A program made the position numbers and the translations under genes. The notes under the pieces were generated by a model. It was not told the DNA's origin and ran no database searches. It worked only from the letters and a program-made list of their open reading frames with translations. A DNA stretch of 64,000 nucleotides from Phytoseiulus persimilis (Eukaryota > Arthropoda > Arachnida > Mesostigmata > Phytoseiidae): the NCBI GenBank assembly GCA_037576195.1, contig CM075101.1:46438001-46502000 (forward strand). The letters run 5' to 3'. Below are positions 57,944 to 64,000 of the stretch, one piece after another. The stretch's first letter is position 1. Each line of letters begins with the position of its first letter.

Positions 57944-60900
57944 GTGAGTTTCAGTCGATTCTCGTTATTCTCTCGCCATGTTTTAGAGCATTCCCGCCAC
58001 AAAATCGAGCTCTCCGACGGAGGCGTATATGACTTCCTTCCCGACTCGTCTCTATGACCATTGCCCTGCATTCCTGCGCCGTATACAGCGGGCGAAACTT
58101 TCCCGGGACTCGTATCCATGTTCTCCGGAGCCTTCAGCCCGATGGTTGATGATGACGTCTGAGATAAATCAGCGATATCTTCTGAAACGTTGTTAAAACG
58201 CTTCTTCGACGAGCCGATGAATGCTGGCTCGGCCGCTTAGTGGCTCGGGACCCTCGGTGGAGCGTTCGTCGATGATTGTGGATAAGTATAGTTATCATAA
58301 TGGTCGCAGCGGTGCTGATAATGATAACAATAACTATGGGTGTTCATCGAGCGATAATGGTTAGCGAGGAGAGGGAACGACAGTCACGCCTCGAGTGAGT
58401 CGAGCCTTAGATTCGGCGAGAACTTCTGAGTTCCAGGCACGTGGAGAAGCGGAGGCAACGCTCGGCTCCTATTAATGTACTGAGAATAATAATGCCCGCT
58501 CAGGCTGATGGGGGTTTGTCGTTGTCAGTGGCAGTTATGTCAAAGATGAAGACGAACTGAACTTCAACGACTGCTACGACAATTATCCCATAACATCGTC
58601 ATCGTTCCACCTGGGACCCTCACTCATGCGAGATCCATGGGCTGCAGATTCATTTGCTCGGAGTGTTGGTCTCCTAAACCTGGAACACTTACAGTGGATT
58701 CATGTTTGAGGAGATCTATGGGCTGACTTCTGAGGAGGGGACCAACGGAAGCCCAATTTGCTCTGCGTTCAAATTCGCCTCGTCATTTACGCGGCTGCGC
58801 AGCGGTCAGGCAAGCTCATATTCAGAATACACCGCTGGTTCCAGTCTAACACGCTGCTACGAACAGCCATTATGGCTCCCCGATTGAAATTCGACCAGAA
58901 TCGTGGCTTCATAATTTCCTTCTTGCGGTTTCTCGGCGCTAAGTTGCTCGGTTTTCCATTTTTCCCGAAGTCACGTTTCTCGGGCCGCGGGAGCTCAAGC
59001 GGCAGCACGTCCTCATCGGTCGCGCTGAGCGTTTCGCTCGCAAAAAACGTGGCTGCGCATCGGGATTCTCACAGATCGGATTCCTCGTGGTTTTTATCAT
59101 TACCCTCCACCATCGACAGCTCGGCTCGATTCTCCGATGTTTCCGAAGCTGCCGCTCCCGATCGAGGTTTCGAAAACGATAGAAGTCGCTTCGCTGAAAT
59201 TCGGATGGTGTCACGGTCGAGTCCGCTCCGCGAATCAAATCCACCAAGTGCTTGAATCCCCTGAACTCCAGGAGCCGAAAGCTGCGGCGTTTGCAACTCA
59301 CTCGAATTTGATCCCCGGTAATGTTTCGGAGCGACCACAGTCGCGCGATCCTCGTAACAACATGTTGTTTTTTGAGCAATGTGCATCAGTGGCGAGCAGT
59401 GGTGTCTGCCTCCGTGGTGGGTGGTCAGTGTAAGGACAATGGAGGAACATGCGACGCTGCAACCAATGATGCTTCGAATCTGAAATGCTAAGGTCAACTC
59501 ATCCAGCACAGAGGGGCGTTTTGAGACGCTTCGTTTGAAATGCCGGCTGAATGACCGCCTGCCTGACTGATTTGCTCGATGTCTAGCTGCAAGTGGTAAT
59601 TTGGGAGCGCGCGAGCTTCCAAGTCCAGAAAGCGAACGCTTCACGCAACCGATTCGCGATCGCTTGAAGCCATTGTTTGCACTCGTTCCTCGACAACAAA
59701 CACACAAGCTGCCGCGAAGAAAGCAGGCAGGCAGGCTAGCGAGCACTTGACACGATTCTCACAACATCTTCGACAAAACGACAAAAATTGGATTTCCTTT
59801 CTCATCTATTTTCCATCCATCGAAAGAAAAAACCGGCGAACGACGCGCCACCTCATATATCGGTCTGGCGAGCGCCCGGCAAGCGATTACATCAAACAAG
59901 ATATTGAACGCATCTTTGAACAGTTATCCACTTTTCCCATCCCGACTGCTGTTTGTGTTCCGCTGTCTGTGCGCGGGCACTCCCGCGGACCCGGATGTCC
60001 TCACGTTTGAACTTCGAAGACATATCGGGACGGAACCTCGAGTGTTGCCCGCGCGGTGGAAGTTCCACTAATGAACAAGGAATCCACTGCGTACATGCCT
60101 TTCGAGTTTCCTGCCGGATATTCATTTGACAGGGAGGGCAAAACGGGTCTGCGTCGTCGACAACGGTGACTCATGGAGTTTGTGTGATTTGAATAATAAA
60201 CCTACCAGCAGACGGGGGAAGAGAGACCATTGCACGACATCTGTAAATTGAGCTGCCGTTCCGAGCGTGTCGCGTTCTCGCTGATGGTCTCCGACCGAGG
60301 TCGCTCCTTTCGCGAATGTCGTTGCTATATTATTTTCACTGAGCTTCGCAAGCGGTTTGGGCGTCTCCGCATTACTCGTGTTCTCTACTCCTCCATCGTT
60401 TGTTCCTTTGATGTGTTCATGCCGTACTGAAGACCGAAGCAATAACGACGACGGTAGCACCACCGGCAGCAACGAGGATAATCGCGACGGTGATAGTTGG
60501 TTGTTGAAACTTTTATGTTGTGTTCCTCTTCTTCTTTTTCTGTCTTCGTTCATTATTTCGTTCGCTCCTGTTGTTCGCGTTTTTCTACCCGGTAACTGCT
60601 TCCACGCGGCAGCACTGCAATGACCGGAGTCGTTCCTCCGGTTCTGCCGCTCGGAACGATTAGTGGAACTCCCGCGGAATCGCAGCTACAATCGTCATGC
60701 GAGTCATCTCGATGGGCGGCAGTATTTCTCTGTCCCTCCGACTCGGGTTTGGAAACGACGAAGCCATCAAGAAATTTCACGCGACTCAAGCTCGGACGAA
60801 CGCGTAATCACTCCCGAAACGTTGACGCAACGTCCAGCTTGCCATCTCAATCGCGTCTCGGAGACACGAGTTCTCCGATACCGGCGATGCAATTAAATGT

Positions 60901-61654
60901 GTTATCGAACGAATTATCGCCCGTTCCGTCGAGGTCCATTCGCGGGCCGACGTGGGATTTCGCGCCCCGTTTCCTCTCCGCCGGAGCGGGTTTTCGAATG
61001 ATCCTGCTCTCTGTTCGAACTCTGCATTTCAGAGAACGATTCTTTTCACGCACAGCATTTTCACCGCATCGGCGAGGCACGAGGGTCTCTCGGATGCTAG
61101 GAAGATGAGCCGGAGAGCGGTCCGGGTGGAACGAGCGAGAAAAAAAGCGGGTAGAAGCGAGCTGGCGGATGAATGCTCACTCGGCTCCCTTATTAAATTT
61201 AGTGCCGAGAACAATTTGCTCATCTGCCAACCAGCCCGCCGTTTGGTCGAGCGGGGTTCCCCTCCGACAGCCGCCGCCACCAACCGCCGGGCTATCTGGA
61301 GGGTGGAGATGATGGCTAAAACATGATGCTCGCTCTCCATGAATATTATTCCTACATTATTCCCACATCTACTCCGTGCCGCTCCCGCCCGTCCATCGGT
61401 GCGCCTCAATGTATGAACAACACGTGAACAACAGCGAATGGCCCAGCCCCAACGAAAAAGATGGCCGTTCCGAGCGACGACTAAAAGACCGGCCGCTTGC
61501 CTGCCAAGGAGTCGGATATGTCGACAGTGATCACGAGCGTACGACCGCGGATGATTGACTTGTACGAGGACGACATCGTCTCAAGGCGGGTTGTGTGTCG
61601 GACAGATTCCAACGTGGCACTCGTGTCGGGCTTCTCTGGGCCGCGTTCGCTCGC

Positions 61655-61715
61655 GGCGGCCGCCGGCCGGCCGGTCGGTCGTTCGGACGGTCGGACGGAC
61701 GGTCGGTCAGCCAGC
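61655..61715. repeat. Simple repeat, CGGT/GGAC words
   Basis: A short degenerate tandem run (CCGGTCGGTCGTTCGGACGG and following) lies within the engrailed intron. Confidence 0.7.
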
Positions 61716-63394
61716 CTGTCTTGAATCTGAACAGCCATAGAGCCAACTTTGAACGATGCTGCAGCTTGCTTGGAGCCGTCACGGCAAGCTAACAGCGAGC
61801 TTCCACCAGGGAGTAGAAGATGTCAAATCGATGTCGCAGGCCGCGGTGCTGTAACAGCCCGACATGCCGCCGACAAACGCCATGGGTGGCGGTCCCGAGT
61901 TGACAGCACTTGGGTGCCTCTCCGAACATTAGCACCTATTTAGGGTAAACGCGCTCTCGCCATTATCAAAAACGAAAACAAACACTCGCTGTTCGGGTGG
62001 ATAGTTGGTCGCCGACTCGAATTCAAGGTTCCGCTCGGCCGTCGATCGCTGCCCGCTCGATTGAATTACGGCTCGAACAAACAACGTAATTAGCGGAGAT
62101 TCGGCGGACGTCGCAGCGGAGTCGACGATAAGCAGGCGCGGCGATTCCGCTGGCCCAGAGAAGAGGGCTAGACGTTTCCCTCGGGGAACGCGAGAATTTC
62201 GACCCGGCGGAAAACAATCGGACGGGACATTCGGAGCGGAGAGGAGGAAACGTTCTGGTGGCATTTTCTGAGGTCGACCGACCTCTCCGCCTGCGCGTCT
62301 CATTCTGTCAGGCCCGATGCGAGATAATTTCGTCCGCTGTTGAAATCATAATTCAAGCGGAGCCGGTCCGTGCGAGAGCGGGGTGCACCCTCGCTGTCTG
62401 TCTGGGCTTCGGAGTCAAACATTATCATCCAACCACCAGCTAGAATGAGCAGTCGGGAGAGAAAAGTCGACTTCGGTTCAGTATCGTCCGCCGCTGCCGC
62501 GAATTCGCTGTTGGGTGTCTGACTCCCCAGGTCTGATATCCAAATTATTGGGCGATAATCTTCTTTCTCTACGAAGGGGCCCCTGAGAGATGGGTGACGC
62601 TCGCTCGCTCACTGGCTGTAGAAGATCCAGACCACCCAAGCTGCGGATGATTCTATAGCGGCGACGGCCGTTCGCATCTGCCCGTTCGCCTGCCTGATTT
62701 CTTCCATTCTGAGTCAGACATACCGACGGAGCGAGCTGTGTTGTCTGTCTCCTAACGCTGCCGAAGGTGCTCTTCGCCGATGAAGTCGAAAAAGTGGAGA
62801 GGAGCTTCTTCTGTCAAAATGAACAAGCTGTCCCTCGAGGAAATTGTATCGAATCGAGCTGACTGCTCATCTTCCGCGCCTAAGCTGGTTAAGGCTCGGC
62901 CGGGAGAGCCGACAGAAGGCTCACCTCTCTCGGTCTCATCTATGTAGTGACAACACAAAGAAAATTTCATAACAAGCATCCCCCTTCGCGACTTCTGTCA
63001 TTCTGCAGAGGCATCTTCGTTGCTTTCGACGCTTTCTCCTGCGCCGCCGCCGCCGCTGCTACACGAGGTGGGGATGCGCGCGGTGGTTGAGATCTCCGAC
63101 GAGATCTGGATTCCCAGCGCACAAAACATCGCAAACTCATGTCATTCTGTCACAATCGGCTATCCAGAAAGCGCCGGGGCACCCAAGTTTGCCTGCGGCG
63201 GTGGGTCCGACAACTCGGCGCAAACACGGGATGACTTCGTGGGGTGCGTGGCTCCCGGTCGGCGATAATCGACGAGTAACGACTTCTCTTCGGAGAGTTC
63301 TCGCCGGAGAGTTCTCTTCAGAGAAGTCAACTTCGCTTAGGCGCGGCGGTTTCGATGCTCGCAGAAAGAATGGCTGCCGTTGTCGTTGTTGCTG

Positions 63395-63475
63395 CGACTG
63401 TTTTGTTGTTGTTGTTGTTGTCGGTGACGATGATTGTGGTGATCGCCGTTGTGGTGGTGGCGGTGGTGGTGGTCT
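63395..63475. repeat. Simple repeat, GTT then GGT triplets
   Basis: A TTG/GTT triplet run followed by GGT/GGC triplets gives spurious Val/Leu or Pro/Thr-rich open frames on both strands. Confidence 0.75.
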
Positions 63476-64000
63476 ACTCAACGTCAGGATCACCCACGTC
63501 GTTGAAGACCGACCGCGGCATTCGATGGGCGCACCAACCGGCGAGATAGCTCAGTCACCCATTGGTATTTCGGGAGGAATGAGCAGTGACACCTCTGTGT
63601 GAAATTTGCTAAGCCATTTGCAAACTCACCACGATACAAGTTCTCTCTCTGATTCCCTCCCCGGTCATAAGTCTTGCTCTCTTCGGAGACACCTTCGTTT
63701 GCAGAGATACTGGGTGACGTTCTTTGTTCGTTCGCCCTCGCTCCGACTAGCGTTCACCTCCAGTCAGACTCAGCGTCGATCACGGGCGCTTCTTCTCTGT
63801 TGGAAATCCTCCAAGAAACAATCATTCAGTGATCCCCCAGCCACAAGCGCCACCGTCAACAGTTGCCATTAGCGGAGCGAGCACGAGTGTGCAATCCAAC
63901 CCAACCCACCACCACCCACGCCACTCACAAAAACAACATGAGCATCAAAGCGTACAATTACAACAATGGGCTGCATCAATCAATCGATCAATCAGTCAGT

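Larger units (their letters stand above)
57944..64000 (+). other. Engrailed intron (partial), non-coding
   Basis: This is at least 6,057 bp of intron to the window end. No homeodomain sequence (IWFQNKRAK) occurs in any frame. The stretch is GC-rich in places with scattered open frames on both strands, the longest a minus-strand one at 59069-59746, none resembling a protein family. Long first introns at engrailed loci often carry enhancers; that is inference here. Simple repeats lie at about 61655-61715 (CGGT/CGGAC words) and 63395-63475 (GTT, then GGT/GGC). Confidence 0.6.

Noticed and set aside
59069..59746. A 225-codon minus-strand ORF in the engrailed intron
   Set aside because: Composition is GC-driven, frames on the other strand are also open, and there is no domain, no splice context and no start context; most likely chance.
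63137..63602. Pro/Thr-rich or Val/Leu-rich ORFs at the right end
   Set aside because: They arise from GTT and GGT triplet repeats read on either strand.
57944..64000. Homeobox exon of engrailed inside the window
   Set aside because: No frame contains the helix-3 signature or any EH3-like start after an acceptor; the exon must be downstream.

Overview
This is animal nuclear DNA, almost certainly arthropod. It holds the first coding exon of an engrailed-class homeobox gene, a seven-exon gustatory receptor ending in the TYhhhhhQF signature, divergent ionotropic receptors and a Ty3/gypsy retrotransposon. Very short introns (mostly 65-250 bp), about 50% GC and a GR/IR cluster fit a compact mite genome, possibly a phytoseiid predatory mite. 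That placement is inference; no rRNA, mitochondrial gene or named marker is present to prove it.

Layout. 0.7-1.0 kb (-): a possible tiny secreted-peptide gene. 2.6-3.1 kb (-): a weak ionotropic-receptor relic. 3.7-5.65 kb (+): an intact 396-residue gustatory receptor whose seven exons keep phase throughout. 7.1-8.26 kb (+): a tandem copy that is a pseudogene. 9.1-10.9 kb (-): a frame-broken ionotropic receptor. 11.4-12.65 kb: a nest of repeats (inverted repeats, a tRNA-derived SINE-like piece, and a 213-bp hAT-type MITE with a perfect 8-bp target duplication). 15.9-17.9 kb (+): a three-exon gene for a 213-residue protein with two double-stranded-RNA-binding domains (TARBP2/Loquacious/R2D2-like). 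Its first intron carries an 865-bp foldback element, and a long palindrome lies just past its stop codon. 19.2-24.5 kb (-): a complete-length but dead Ty3/gypsy element with 224-bp LTRs. 25.5-27.3 kb (+): an open ionotropic-receptor exon, paralogous to the broken copy at 9-11 kb. 27.3-53.3 kb: gene-poor by eye, with only scattered unassigned open stretches and single exon-like pieces. 53.3-54.65 kb (+): a four-exon gene for a novel predicted single-pass membrane protein. 56.98-57.94 kb (+): engrailed coding exon 1. From there to the window end is its intron; the homeobox exon is not in the window.

The left half is a chemoreceptor neighbourhood: receptor duplication, decay and repeat insertion have happened repeatedly there. 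The dsRNA-binding gene is the main candidate RNA-silencing component, and the two strong inverted repeats in and beside its transcription unit are the most thought-provoking structure. The right end is a developmental-regulator locus with long non-coding flanks.
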